Positions 52,904-61,644 of a stretch of DNA of 64,000 bases are shown piece after piece (within the stretch, counting starts at the first letter, position 1; every line of letters starts with the position of its first letter). Origin of the DNA: Yeosuana sp043876835 (GTDB lineage: Bacteria > Bacteroidota > Bacteroidia > Flavobacteriales > Flavobacteriaceae); the NCBI RefSeq assembly GCF_043876835.1, contig NZ_JBAWJZ010000002.1, positions 434,001 through 498,000 on the forward strand, read 5' to 3'. The notes below the pieces were generated by a model. That model was not told where the DNA came from. It ran no database searches and saw nothing but the letters and a program-made list of their open reading frames with translations. Both the position numbers and the translations under genes were made by a program.

Positions 52904-53106
52904 AATTTAATTTTTTTTTAATTGATGCTTTTAAAGATTTTACTATCTTTAATAGTTGGTCAAATTAAAATTAGTTTTTAATTTTAATTTCGGTTACAAA
53001 ACTAACGAAAAAAAGAGGGTTCTCTAAATTCACTACTAAATTAATTAATAGCATTAAAATGTTTAGAGTGGTTTTCATTTTTATAAATTAATTTTTATTA
53101 AAATTT

Positions 53107-55311
53107 ATGTCAATAACAAATAGTGACTTACATGCTGCACTAAAAAAGTTTTTCGGATTCAACAAGTTTATGGGGCTTCAGGAAGGTGTGGTTGAAAGTA
53201 TTTTATCAGGCACACATACTTTTGTGATTATGCCTACAGGTGGAGGAAAATCCCTATGTTATCAGCTACCAGCATTAATGCAAGAAGGAACAGCTATTGT
53301 AGTATCCCCGTTAATTGCGTTGATGAAAAATCAGGTAGATGCTATAAGAGGTATTTCAAATGAAGAAGGTGTTGCTCATGTGTTAAATTCTTCTCTAAAT
53401 AAAACAGAAATAAAAAAAGTAAAAGAGGATATTGTAAACGGTATTACAAAACTATTATATGTAGCACCAGAATCTCTTACTAAAGAGGAAAACGTTGAAT
53501 TTTTACGTTCTGTAAAAGTATCTTTTATGGCTATTGATGAAGCTCATTGTATTAGTGAGTGGGGTCATGATTTTAGACCAGAGTATCGAAATTTAAAACA
53601 GATTATTTCACGAATTGGAGATAATATTCCAATTATAGCATTAACAGCAACAGCCACTCCAAAAGTACAAGAGGATGTTATTAAAAATTTAGCAATTAAT
53701 GGAGCCAAAACCTTTAAAGCTTCTTTTAACAGACCTAACTTATATTATGAAGTAAGGCCAAAAGGCAAAAACGTTGATGCAGATATTATTCGTTTTATAA
53801 AACAGAATAATGGTAAGTCTGGAATAGTGTATTGTTTAAGCAGAAAACGCGTTGAAGAACTAGCCCAGGTTTTGCAAGTAAATGGTATTAAAGCAGTGCC
53901 TTATCATGCTGGATTAGATGCCAAAACCCGTACGAGCCATCAGGATAAATTTCTTATGGAAGATGTAGATGTCGTTGTAGCCACTATTGCATTTGGTATG
54001 GGAATAGATAAACCAGATGTTCGCTTTGTAATACATCACGACATTCCTAAAAGTATTGAAAGTTATTATCAGGAAACTGGTAGAGCAGGACGTGATGGAG
54101 GCGAAGGACATTGTTTAGCTTTTTATTCGTACAAGGATATTGAGAAATTAGAAAAATTCATGGCTGGAAAACCTGTAGCAGAACAGGAAATTGGTCAGGC
54201 TTTGTTACAGGAAGTTGTAGCGTTTGCAGAAACATCTATTTCCAGAAGGAAATTCATACTTCATTATTTTGGAGAAGAATTTGACAACGAAACTGGTGAA
54301 GGTGGTGATATGGATGACAATGTACGTTTTCCAAAAACGCAGCATGAGGCTAAAGATGATGCTAAGTTACTTATGCAAACCATTCAAAGTACGAATGAGA
54401 AATATAAGTCTAAAGATTTAGTGAATGTTATTACAGGGAAGGAAAATGCCTTAATAAAATCCCATAAAACAGACGAACAACCATTTTTTGGTAAAGGTCA
54501 CTCCCATGACAATAAATACTGGATGGCATTGCTTAGACAAGCTTTGGTGGCTGGATACCTTAAAAAAGACATTGAAACTTACGGAGTCATCAAATTGAAC
54601 GATAGCGGAAAAGAGTTTATTAAAAAGCCGGTATCTTTTATGATGACAGAAGATCATGTTTATGATAACGATCAAGAAGATCCAAACGTAATTACATCAG
54701 CAAAAGGAGGTGGAGCCTCTGCAGATGAAGTACTTATGGGTATGCTTCGCGATTTACGCAGAGTAAATGCTAAAAAACTAGGAGTACCTCCGTTTGTTGT
54801 TTTTCAAGACCCATCATTAGAGGATATGGCTTTAAAATATCCGATGACTATGAATGAACTGGCAAATGTTCATGGTGTTGGTGATGGAAAAGCAAAAAAA
54901 TATGGCAAGGATTTTATTGAATTAATTTCAAAATATGTTGAAGAAAATGACATCATTCGTCCTGATGATTTAGTTGTTAAATCGACCGGAAGTAATTCTG
55001 CGATCAAATTATATATCATTCAGAATATTGATAGAAAGCTGCCGCTAGACGATATAGCATCCTCTAAAGGGATGTCAATGGGTGAATTTATAAAAGAGAT
55101 GGAAGCCATCGTATATTCAGGAACCAAATTGAATATTAATTACTGGATTGATGAGATTTTAGATGAAGACCAGCAAGAGGAAATCCATGATTATTTCATG
55201 GAATCGAAAACTGATAATATTGAAACCGCAATTAATGAGTTTGATGGTGATTATGACGATGAAGAACTTCGCTTATACAGAATAAAATTCATTAGTGAAG
55301 TAGCTAATTAA
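53107..55311 (+). CDS. recQ: ATP-dependent DNA helicase RecQ
   Basis: A 734-residue 3'-5' helicase for recombination and fork repair. Walker A is TGGGKS (residues 44-49), the DEAH box is 144-147, and the motif VI region QETGRAGRDG is present. The RQC part starts ISRRKFILHYFGEEFDNETG. The four cysteines that bind zinc in E. coli RecQ are all absent here: the stretch after HYFGEE reads DNETGEGGDMDDN. An HRDC-type domain lies near residues 535-615 and an extra C-terminal tail follows. It overlaps the convergent hypothetical gene by 4 bp. Helicase assignment is secure; zinc loss may be typical of the lineage. Confidence 0.95.
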   Translation: MSITNSDLHAALKKFFGFNKFMGLQEGVVESILSGTHTFVIMPTGGGKSLCYQLPALMQEGTAIVVSPLIALMKNQVDAIRGISNEEGVAHVLNSSLNKTEIKKVKEDIVNGITKLLYVAPESLTKEENVEFLRSVKVSFMAIDEAHCISEWGHDFRPEYRNLKQIISRIGDNIPIIALTATATPKVQEDVIKNLAINGAKTFKASFNRPNLYYEVRPKGKNVDADIIRFIKQNNGKSGIVYCLSRKRVEELAQVLQVNGIKAVPYHAGLDAKTRTSHQDKFLMEDVDVVVATIAFGMGIDKPDVRFVIHHDIPKSIESYYQETGRAGRDGGEGHCLAFYSYKDIEKLEKFMAGKPVAEQEIGQALLQEVVAFAETSISRRKFILHYFGEEFDNETGEGGDMDDNVRFPKTQHEAKDDAKLLMQTIQSTNEKYKSKDLVNVITGKENALIKSHKTDEQPFFGKGHSHDNKYWMALLRQALVAGYLKKDIETYGVIKLNDSGKEFIKKPVSFMMTEDHVYDNDQEDPNVITSAKGGGASADEVLMGMLRDLRRVNAKKLGVPPFVVFQDPSLEDMALKYPMTMNELANVHGVGDGKAKKYGKDFIELISKYVEENDIIRPDDLVVKSTGSNSAIKLYIIQNIDRKLPLDDIASSKGMSMGEFIKEMEAIVYSGTKLNINYWIDEILDEDQQEEIHDYFMESKTDNIETAINEFDGDYDDEELRLYRIKFISEVAN

Positions 55312-55769
55312 GGTTGTATTTCTTCAACAACTTCAATCTTAGAAAACACTATTTTACATTTTTGAGAAGTAAGAATAAGATTTTTTACAAGTGATTTATC
55401 AAGTTTTGGTAAATCACTTTCATTTAATATAAAATCTATTTTTGTAATATATCTATTTGAAACATTAGAAGAATCTGACTCTAACTCTACCATATCAGAC
55501 TCTAGTACTAATTCTTCATTATTGTATATAATTTTAAGTTGTGCACCTTTTACGGTTTTTATTTTAAAAGCACCAACAATAACCGTTAGAAAGTAATAAT
55601 AACCACCCAATTCATTTGTGCCAGCATACATGACATTTTGTTCAGAAACAGCAAAAGGGTCATTATCTATACTCTTAATAATATCTTCAGTATAATTATC
55701 TACATGTTGTTTTTCCATAGTTTTAGGATTTCCAAATGCAGCTTTAAGTCTTGTTATAAATAATTTCAT
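55308..55769 (-). CDS. Conserved hypothetical protein
   Basis: 153 residues from the ATG at 55769; a TTG at 55787 would add six residues. I do not recognise a family. It is an acidic, soluble protein with no signal peptide. A basic first stretch (KLFITRLKAAFG) is followed by a probable beta-rich domain (ELGGYYYFLTVIVGAFKIKT, ITKIDFILN). It overlaps the end of recQ by 4 bp in the opposite direction and is divergent from the cyclophilin-FKBP gene. Confidence 0.7.
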   Translation of the reverse strand: MKLFITRLKAAFGNPKTMEKQHVDNYTEDIIKSIDNDPFAVSEQNVMYAGTNELGGYYYFLTVIVGAFKIKTVKGAQLKIIYNNEELVLESDMVELESDSSNVSNRYITKIDFILNESDLPKLDKSLVKNLILTSQKCKIVFSKIEVVEEIQP

Positions 55770-55840
55770 ATATAAAATTTTGAACAAAACTAAGTATATA
55801 AACTTATTTCATCAAACTTCGTGCTTCTAACTTAGTTTCT

Positions 55841-55848
55841 TATCTTTG
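55841..55848 (+). promoter_or_regulatory. Candidate -7 box for the cyclophilin-FKBP gene
   Basis: TATCTTTG matches TAnnTTTG exactly, 24 bases before the ATG at 55873. A TTC at 55818-55820 sits at the -33 spacing in place of TTG. The distance leaves a leader of about 15-20 bases. Confidence 0.5.
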
Positions 55849-55872
55849 CAACTTCAATAAAAATATAGAACC

Positions 55873-56805
55873 ATGCAAGACGGATTATACGCAAAATTTA
55901 ATACAACGAAAGGCGAAATTTTAGTTGCTTTAGAATACAAAAAAACACCGGGAACGGTTGGTAATTTTGTGTCTTTAGCTGAAGGCAATTTAGAAAATGC
56001 TGTAAAACCACAAGGAACACCTTATTATGATGGTTTAAAATTCCATCGAGTAATTCCAGATTTTATGATTCAAGGGGGATGTCCACAAGGTACTGGTTCA
56101 GGAAATCCTGGTTACCAGTTTGATGATGAATTTCATGTTGACCTTAAACACAATGGCCCAGGTATTTTATCTATGGCAAATGCTGGTCCTGGAACCAATG
56201 GAAGTCAATTTTTTATCACGCATGTTGCTACGCCATGGTTAGATAACAATCACACTGTTTTTGGTAAAGTTGTTAAAGGTCAAGACGTTGTAGATGCTAT
56301 TGTTCAAGGTGACAAAATTGAAACTTTAGAAATCATTAGAGTAGGAGCAGAAGCTGAAGCCTTTAATTCTGTTGAAGCATTCAGAACTTTTGAAGGTGCA
56401 AGAGAAAAGAAAATTGAAGAAGCCAGAAAAGCAGCTCAAGCCGAATTGGATAAATTAGCTAAAGGGTTTAATGAAACCAAAAGCGGATTGCGTTATCAAA
56501 TCATCCAAAAAGGAACTGGTAAAAAGGCAGAAAAAGGCAAGATGGTTTCAGTGCACTATAAAGGACAATTAGCTGATGGAACTGTTTTTGATTCTTCATA
56601 TAAACGCAATGAGCCTATTGATTTTCAAGTGGGAGTTGGACAAGTCATTTCAGGTTGGGATGAAGGTATTTTACTTTTACAAGTAGGTGACAAAGCTCGT
56701 TTTGTAATACCAAGTGATCTGGGGTATGGCAGTAGAGGTGCAGGTGGTGTCATTCCTCCAAATGCCACCTTAATTTTTGATGTAGAATTAATGGATGCTA
56801 AATAA
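55873..56805 (+). CDS. Dual peptidyl-prolyl isomerase: cyclophilin-FKBP fusion
   Basis: A 310-residue protein with two unrelated prolyl isomerase domains. Residues about 5-160 are a cyclophilin (FHRVIPDFMIQGG, NGSQFFITHVATPWLD, HTVFGKVVKG). A Lys/Glu/Ala-rich helical linker covers about 170-205. Residues about 205-310 are an FKBP domain (VSVHYKGQLADGTVFDSS, VISGWDEGILLLQVGDKARF, IPPNATLIFDVEL). Both active-site regions look intact. No signal peptide is evident, so it acts in the cytoplasm as a folding helper. Such fusions are known from flavobacteria and a few protists. It has its own promoter-like site and a strong terminator. Confidence 0.93.
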   Translation: MQDGLYAKFNTTKGEILVALEYKKTPGTVGNFVSLAEGNLENAVKPQGTPYYDGLKFHRVIPDFMIQGGCPQGTGSGNPGYQFDDEFHVDLKHNGPGILSMANAGPGTNGSQFFITHVATPWLDNNHTVFGKVVKGQDVVDAIVQGDKIETLEIIRVGAEAEAFNSVEAFRTFEGAREKKIEEARKAAQAELDKLAKGFNETKSGLRYQIIQKGTGKKAEKGKMVSVHYKGQLADGTVFDSSYKRNEPIDFQVGVGQVISGWDEGILLLQVGDKARFVIPSDLGYGSRGAGGVIPPNATLIFDVELMDAK

Positions 56806-56843
56806 TATTTTTTAAAAAAAGTAGTAACAATAATTTTAAAAAA

Positions 56844-56873
56844 GCGTCTCATTTTTATGAGGCGCTTTTTTTT
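56844..56873 (+). terminator. Rho-independent terminator after the isomerase gene
   Basis: A nine-pair stem, GCGTCTCAT (56844-56852) with ATGAGGCGC (56857-56865) including one G-U pair, has a four-base loop and is followed by eight T. An A-run precedes it, so it could also work in reverse. Confidence 0.9.
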
Positions 56874-56909
56874 GCTTATATTTTACTTCTAATTTAAATT
56901 CTATCAAAA

Positions 56910-57614
56910 ATGAAAACTAAAGCATTCCTATTGTCTTTATTTTTTATCATTATTGTTTCAAGCTGTTCAAAACGTATTGACTATTCTCCAGAATTTATAG
57001 AACAAACTTCCGGACGTTATTTATTCAACCAAGACGCTGTTATTGATGTGTTTTATGATAATAATAAATTGTTTTTAAAATGGAAAGGAGAAGACAAAAT
57101 CAAAACGATAGCTTTAGACAATAACACATTTTTTGTGGCAGATATGTATAAAAAATTCCAATTTGTTCAGCATCCTAAAAAAAAAGAATGGTATTTATCT
57201 GAAATAACTGATGATCATGAAAATGAAGTTTCTTATGATTATTTAAAAGTTGCAGATTCTTTTAAAACACCAAGTATGTATTTAAAAGACAAGGTTTATG
57301 ATAAAGCTCTTTTAGGATATTTGGAAATTCAAAAGCAAGATTCCACAAGTGTTTTTATCAATGAAGGAGATTTTAACAGGCTTGGATACGATTTTTTAAG
57401 AGAGAACCAATATCAAGATGCCATAAGTGTATTTAAAATGAATGTGGCACTATATCCTGAGAGTGATAATGTATATGATAGTTTAGCCGATGCTTGTTTA
57501 AGAAGCGGAGATAGTTTGCAGGCATTTGTTAATTATAGTAAAGCTTTGGAATACAATTCGGGAAACAAAAGAGCAAAAAATTATGTTGAACTTTATAATA
57601 AAAAAAGTAAATAG
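56910..57614 (+). CDS. Lipoprotein with C-terminal tetratricopeptide repeats
   Basis: A 234-residue protein with a lipoprotein signal ending in the lipobox VSSC (Cys19). The middle (GRYLFNQDAVIDVFYDNNKLFLKWKG) resembles the small beta domain (DUF3471-like) that often follows beta-lactamase-type hydrolases, here without the hydrolase. The end holds about two TPR units (YQDAISVFKMNVALYPESDN, VYDSLADACLRSGDSLQAFV). It is probably an envelope scaffold; a specific function cannot be given. Confidence 0.75.
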   Translation: MKTKAFLLSLFFIIIVSSCSKRIDYSPEFIEQTSGRYLFNQDAVIDVFYDNNKLFLKWKGEDKIKTIALDNNTFFVADMYKKFQFVQHPKKKEWYLSEITDDHENEVSYDYLKVADSFKTPSMYLKDKVYDKALLGYLEIQKQDSTSVFINEGDFNRLGYDFLRENQYQDAISVFKMNVALYPESDNVYDSLADACLRSGDSLQAFVNYSKALEYNSGNKRAKNYVELYNKKSK

Positions 57615-57642
57615 TCAATATTTATTTAAGTCGACATAATCT

Positions 57643-57650
57643 TATATTTG
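57643..57650 (+). promoter_or_regulatory. Candidate -7 box immediately before a DinB-type gene
   Basis: TATATTTG matches TAnnTTTG exactly and ends only four bases before the ATG at 57655. If used, the transcript would start at or next to the start codon (leaderless). No clear -33 TTG is seen, so read-through from the lipoprotein gene is the alternative. Confidence 0.33.
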
Positions 57651-57654
57651 TTAT

Positions 57655-58200
57655 ATGACACAAGAAGAATTACATCAATTGCAGTATCCTATCGGGAAAT
57701 TTGAAATTCCTACTTCAATAACCCAAAGCCAGATTAAAAGTTGGATTTCAATTTTAGAGCATTTCCCAAACAGATTGGAGAGTTTAGTTAAAAATTTAAC
57801 TGATAATCAACTGGATACAGTTTACAGGCCAGATGGCTGGACAGTTAGGCAAGTCGTACATCATGTTTCCGATAGCCATCATCATAGTTACTCAAGATTT
57901 AAATGGGCTTTAACTGAAGATAAGCCTGTTATTAAAGCCTATTATGAAGATCGTTGGGCGGAATTGATAGATTCTAAAACGGCACCGATTGACATGTCCA
58001 TTCAACATATTAAAGCTATTCATTTTAAACTGGTTTATTTGTTGAAACGTTTAAACGAAAATGATTTAAACAAATTGTTTATTCATCCTGAAACTAAAAA
58101 GGAAGTTTTGTTAAAACAAAATATTGGTATTTATGCATGGCATAGTAATCATCATTATGCACATATTGAAAACCTGTTAAAGCGAAATAACTGGATTTAA
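57655..58200 (+). CDS. YfiT/DinB-like putative metal-dependent hydrolase or thiol transferase
   Basis: A 181-residue four-helix DinB-fold protein of the YfiT/BstA type. The N-terminal YPIGKFEIP and the block RPDGWTVRQVVHHVSDSHHH (from residue 58) are diagnostic; YAWHSNHHYAHI near 161-172 supplies the remaining metal histidines. The Bacillus relatives bind nickel or zinc and may transfer bacillithiol to electrophiles. Cytoplasmic. It lies 11 bp ahead of the GNAT gene, so a detoxification pair is plausible. Confidence 0.88.
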   Translation: MTQEELHQLQYPIGKFEIPTSITQSQIKSWISILEHFPNRLESLVKNLTDNQLDTVYRPDGWTVRQVVHHVSDSHHHSYSRFKWALTEDKPVIKAYYEDRWAELIDSKTAPIDMSIQHIKAIHFKLVYLLKRLNENDLNKLFIHPETKKEVLLKQNIGIYAWHSNHHYAHIENLLKRNNWI

Positions 58201-58210
58201 TGGTGTTTTT

Positions 58211-58693
58211 ATGATTAGAAATGTTCACATTAATGATGCTCAAAAACTTCTGGATATTTATAATTATTATGTTGTAAATACGGTTGTTACGTTCGATCTT
58301 GAAGCGTTATCATTAGATGCCTTTAAAGAGAAAATCACAACAATTAGTGCCAATTATCCTTTTATTGTTTATGAAGAGAACAATGAAATTTTAGGATATG
58401 CCTATGGCAGTAAGTTCAGGCCTAAACCAGCTTATAATGATACTGTGGAATCTACTATTTATTTAAAACACGGTGAACAAGGAAAACAAATTGGCTCTAA
58501 ATTATATGGTGAATTACTGTCTTTATTAAAATTAAAGCATGTTCATGTGGTATTAGGGGTTTTAACATTGCCAAACGATGCCAGTGTAAAACTTCATGAA
58601 AAATTTGGTTTTAAACAAGTGGCACATTTAAAGGAAGTAGGTTTAAAATTTGGCAATTGGCAGGATGTAGGGTTTTGGCAATTAACATTTTAA
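58211..58693 (+). CDS. GNAT family N-acetyltransferase (phosphinothricin-acetyltransferase-like)
   Basis: A 160-residue acetyltransferase. IRNVHINDAQKLLDIYNYYV at the start is typical of the Pat/YncA subgroup, which acetylates amino groups of glutamate analogues or similar metabolites. GYAYGSKFRPKPAYNDTVES and EQGKQIGSKLYGELL (acetyl-CoA loop near residues 91-105) are present, and VKLHEKFGFKQVAHLKEVG is the C-terminal block. It abuts the convergent thioredoxin-like gene with no gap. Confidence 0.88.
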   Translation: MIRNVHINDAQKLLDIYNYYVVNTVVTFDLEALSLDAFKEKITTISANYPFIVYEENNEILGYAYGSKFRPKPAYNDTVESTIYLKHGEQGKQIGSKLYGELLSLLKLKHVHVVLGVLTLPNDASVKLHEKFGFKQVAHLKEVGLKFGNWQDVGFWQLTF

Positions 58694-59251
58694 TTAAAGT
58701 TTCCATTTAATGTTACAGCCAATACTTGGTTTTTGATTTCTTGTATTTTTCTTGTTTTCAATTAAACAATCCAGAGCATAACGCAAATCTTTCCCTGTAA
58801 GAGGGATGTTATTTCCGGGACGGGAATCATCTAACTGACCTCTATATATCAACTTTAAATCTGCATCAAACAAATATAAATCTGGTGTACAGGCTGCATT
58901 ATAAGCTTTGGCAACTACTTGTGTTTCATCATATAAATAAGGAAAAGGATAATGTTCGTTTTTAGCATGGATTTTCATGTTTTTTGGTCCATCTTGTGGA
59001 TATTTTATAGCATCATTACTGGAAATTGCTATAAATCCAATTCCTTTTTTTGAATAGTCTTTAGCGATTTTCACAAGTTCGGGATTCACATGAATTACAA
59101 AAGGACAGTGGTTACAAATAAACATAATTACTGTTCCTTTTTTTCCTTTTAAATCATTTAGGTTAAAAGTATCACCAAAAACTGTATCAAAAAGTAAAAA
59201 ATCTGGAGCTTTAGTTCCTAAAGGAAGCATGTTTGAAGGCGTTTGTGCCAT
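58694..59251 (-). CDS. Thioredoxin-fold (AhpC/TSA, redoxin) family protein
   Basis: A 185-residue protein with a thioredoxin-fold domain: PLGTKAPDFLLFDTVFGDTFNL, then FICNHCPFV with Cys46 and Cys49 as the CxxC pair, then FIAISSNDAIKYPQDGP and CTPDLYLFDADLKLIYRGQLDD. The CNHCP form with DDSRPGNN is typical of a widespread cytoplasmic subgroup of unknown substrate. No signal peptide is present. It is divergent from csaA. Confidence 0.88.
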   Translation of the reverse strand: MAQTPSNMLPLGTKAPDFLLFDTVFGDTFNLNDLKGKKGTVIMFICNHCPFVIHVNPELVKIAKDYSKKGIGFIAISSNDAIKYPQDGPKNMKIHAKNEHYPFPYLYDETQVVAKAYNAACTPDLYLFDADLKLIYRGQLDDSRPGNNIPLTGKDLRYALDCLIENKKNTRNQKPSIGCNIKWKL

Positions 59252-59299
59252 AATTTAAAAGTTTTATGCTAAGTTCGTGATTATTTGTATTTTTAAAAA

Positions 59300-59635
59300 A
59301 TGACTAAGACAATAACCTTTGAAGATTTTACTAAAGTAGATTTGCGTGTAGGAACCATTATTGAAGTTAATGATTTTCCCGAAGCGAGAAATCCTGCTTA
59401 CCAACTTACTATTGATTTTGGGGAATTAGGAATTAAAAAATCATCGGCACAAATTACAACCTTGTACACTAAAGACGATTTACTGAATAAGCAGATTGTA
59501 GCTGTTGTAAATTTTCCAAATAAGCAAATTGCCAAATTTATGAGCGAATGTTTAGTACTTGGAGCAGTTAACGGGAAAGATGTCATTCTTTTAAATCCAG
59601 AAAATAAAGTAAAAAATGGTTCAACCGTAGTGTAA
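59300..59635 (+). CDS. csaA: tRNA-binding protein CsaA
   Basis: A 111-residue OB-fold protein of the tRNA-binding domain family (C-terminal domain of methionyl- and phenylalanyl-tRNA synthetases). FTKVDLRVGTIIEVNDFPEA (residues 9-28) and AVVNFPNKQIAKFMSECLVL (74-93) are hallmarks. In Bacillus, CsaA has chaperone and secretion-linked activity. The homodimer binds tRNA. It is the first of a probable three-gene run with the symporter and acyltransferase genes. Confidence 0.93.
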   Translation: MTKTITFEDFTKVDLRVGTIIEVNDFPEARNPAYQLTIDFGELGIKKSSAQITTLYTKDDLLNKQIVAVVNFPNKQIAKFMSECLVLGAVNGKDVILLNPENKVKNGSTVV

Positions 59636-59641
59636 GATTAT

Positions 59642-60553
59642 ATGAATGAACTTGATAGTGTTCAAATACATTTTGATAATAACAGCCTCTGGATTTTAAA
59701 TTTTTCATTGGCTATTGTTATGTTTGGTGTGTCATTAGGTATTTCTTTAAACGATTTTAAACGGCTGTTAGTACAACCAAAATTGGTTCTTATTGGTGTT
59801 TTATCACAATTTGTACTATTGCCATTTTTTACTTATTTATTAATTCTTTTAATTAAGCCACAACCCAGTATAGCTTTGGGAATGATTATGGTTGCAGCAT
59901 GTCCTGGTGGAAACATCTCTAATTTTATGACGCATTTAGCAAAAGGCAATACTGCTTTATCTGTTAGCTTAACAGCTTTTGCCACATTTTTGGCTTTATT
60001 TATGACACCTTTTAATTTTGAATTTTATGGCAATTTATATAAGCCTACCTCTGAAATTATAAAAAGTGTAGAATTAAACCCTTTTGAACTTGTTAAACTG
60101 GTATTATTAATATTAGGAGTACCCTTGTTTTTTGGTATGTTTTTAAGAAGTAAGAATGAAGTGTTTGCAAATAAAGTGTCAAAAATACTTAAACCATTTT
60201 CTATTATCCTATTTGTGTTTATTGTTGTTATTGCGTTTGTAAATAATTTAGATGTATTTAGAAATTATATTCAGCACGTTTTAATTTTAGGAATCAGTCA
60301 TAACGCTTTAGCGATTTTTCTTGGACTTTTTGTTGCTAAATTGTTTGGATTATCATTTATAAACCAAAAAACGATCGCTATCGAAACGGGCATTCAAAAT
60401 TCAGGATTGGGATTATTATTGATTTTTACTTTTTTCAATGGTTTAGGCGGAATGGCAATCATGGCAGCATTCTGGGGTATTTGGCATATAGTGTCTGGAC
60501 TGATTCTGGCATTGTTTTGGTCAAAAAAATCTGAAAAACTTATAGCGTGTTAA
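59642..60553 (+). CDS. Bile acid:sodium symporter family transporter
   Basis: A 303-residue integral membrane protein with about nine to ten helices. GMIMVAACPGGNISNFMTHLAKGNTALS (around residues 80-107, in two blocks) and AIETGIQNSGLGLLLIF (near 247-263) are the two crossover motifs of the SBF/ASBT fold. Substrates of bacterial members are organic anions and mostly unknown. Its end overlaps the next gene by 7 bp. Confidence 0.92.
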   Translation: MNELDSVQIHFDNNSLWILNFSLAIVMFGVSLGISLNDFKRLLVQPKLVLIGVLSQFVLLPFFTYLLILLIKPQPSIALGMIMVAACPGGNISNFMTHLAKGNTALSVSLTAFATFLALFMTPFNFEFYGNLYKPTSEIIKSVELNPFELVKLVLLILGVPLFFGMFLRSKNEVFANKVSKILKPFSIILFVFIVVIAFVNNLDVFRNYIQHVLILGISHNALAIFLGLFVAKLFGLSFINQKTIAIETGIQNSGLGLLLIFTFFNGLGGMAIMAAFWGIWHIVSGLILALFWSKKSEKLIAC

Positions 60554-61581
60554 AACAAATATGGTTGCACAGTGTTAGGGCCTATATTCGTTTGGGCTTA
60601 TTTTTTTATTATAAAAGAATTCATGTTTTTGGTCTTGAAAACATCCCTAAAGACCAACCTGTTTTAATTTTAGCTAATCACCAAAATGCACTTTTAGATG
60701 CTCTTATAATAGCAGCAACATGCAATCGCTTTTCATATTTTTTAACTAGAGCTTCAGTGTTTAATTCTCCTTTTTTTGCTAAGTTATTAAGGAGTTTGCG
60801 AATGCTTCCGGTTTATAGAATGCGTGACGGGATTCAAACAATTACTAAAAATAACACCATTTTTAAATGGTGTTCACAGTTACTTCATAACAATAACTCC
60901 ATTGTGATTTTCCCCGAAGGGAATCATAATTTAAAAAGAACTGTTAGGCCTTTAAGCAAAGGGTTTACAAGACTTGTTTTTGATACTCTTGAAACATATT
61001 CCAATTTGAATTTACAGTTAGTTCCTATTGGATTTAATTATAAAAACCCTGAAAGTTTTGCTGATGAAGTTGCTATATACATTGGAAAGCCAATCGCGGC
61101 CAATGATTATGTTTTTAATAAAAGAAATCATGATGTTTTAAAATTGAAAGAAACTGTGCATGAATCTCTATCAAAACTTACAACCCATATTCCACACGAG
61201 GATTATGAGTATTCTTTAAAGAAATTAAAAGATTTGCATGTTGATTTTTTAAATCCAGAATCTGTTAATGCTTGTCTTTCAAGTAATTTTAAGAATTGTA
61301 CTAATAAAGGGCTTGAAAAACCTTCATTAATAAAGCGATTTCTTAAAGCTGTTCTTATTATAAATGTATTACTTCCTTATTTGATTTGGAAAAAGGCTAT
61401 TGTGCCTAAAATTAAAGAAATTGAATTTGTTTCAACTTTTAGATTTGCTGTTGGAATCACACTTGTCCCAATTTATTTGTTGGCAATAACTGTAATATTG
61501 GGTTTAAATATTGGTTGGCCTTATGCCTTATTTTATTTGTTCGCTGTATTGATTTTGGCATTAATTACAGTAAAACAATAA
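60547..61581 (+). CDS. 1-acylglycerol-3-phosphate acyltransferase-like protein (PlsC family, GTG start)
   Basis: A 344-residue acyltransferase. The start is GTG at 60547, inside the end of the symporter gene. LANHQNALLDALII near residues 38-51 contains the HxxxxD catalytic motif (His41 region). IVIFPEGNHNLKRTVRPLSKG near 119-139 is the substrate-binding block III. Two or three C-terminal hydrophobic helices (about residues 262-282 and 300-344) anchor it. It probably acylates a glycerophospholipid or related lipid; it differs from housekeeping PlsC by its length and C-terminal helices. Confidence 0.85.
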   Translation: MLKQIWLHSVRAYIRLGLFFYYKRIHVFGLENIPKDQPVLILANHQNALLDALIIAATCNRFSYFLTRASVFNSPFFAKLLRSLRMLPVYRMRDGIQTITKNNTIFKWCSQLLHNNNSIVIFPEGNHNLKRTVRPLSKGFTRLVFDTLETYSNLNLQLVPIGFNYKNPESFADEVAIYIGKPIAANDYVFNKRNHDVLKLKETVHESLSKLTTHIPHEDYEYSLKKLKDLHVDFLNPESVNACLSSNFKNCTNKGLEKPSLIKRFLKAVLIINVLLPYLIWKKAIVPKIKEIEFVSTFRFAVGITLVPIYLLAITVILGLNIGWPYALFYLFAVLILALITVKQ

Positions 61582-61595
61582 CAATACGCATAAAA

Positions 61596-61620
61596 AAACC
61601 GCTACAATTTGTAACGGTTT
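61596..61620 (+). terminator. Bidirectional hairpin terminator between convergent genes
   Basis: AAACCGCTAC (61596-61605) pairs with GTAACGGTTT (61611-61620), with one mismatch and a five-base loop. A run of A precedes it and a T/A-rich stretch follows. It lies between the acyltransferase gene and the minus-strand DUF3276 gene and can serve both. Confidence 0.78.
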
Positions 61621-61644
61621 AAAATTTTAAAATGTATTTGAAGA

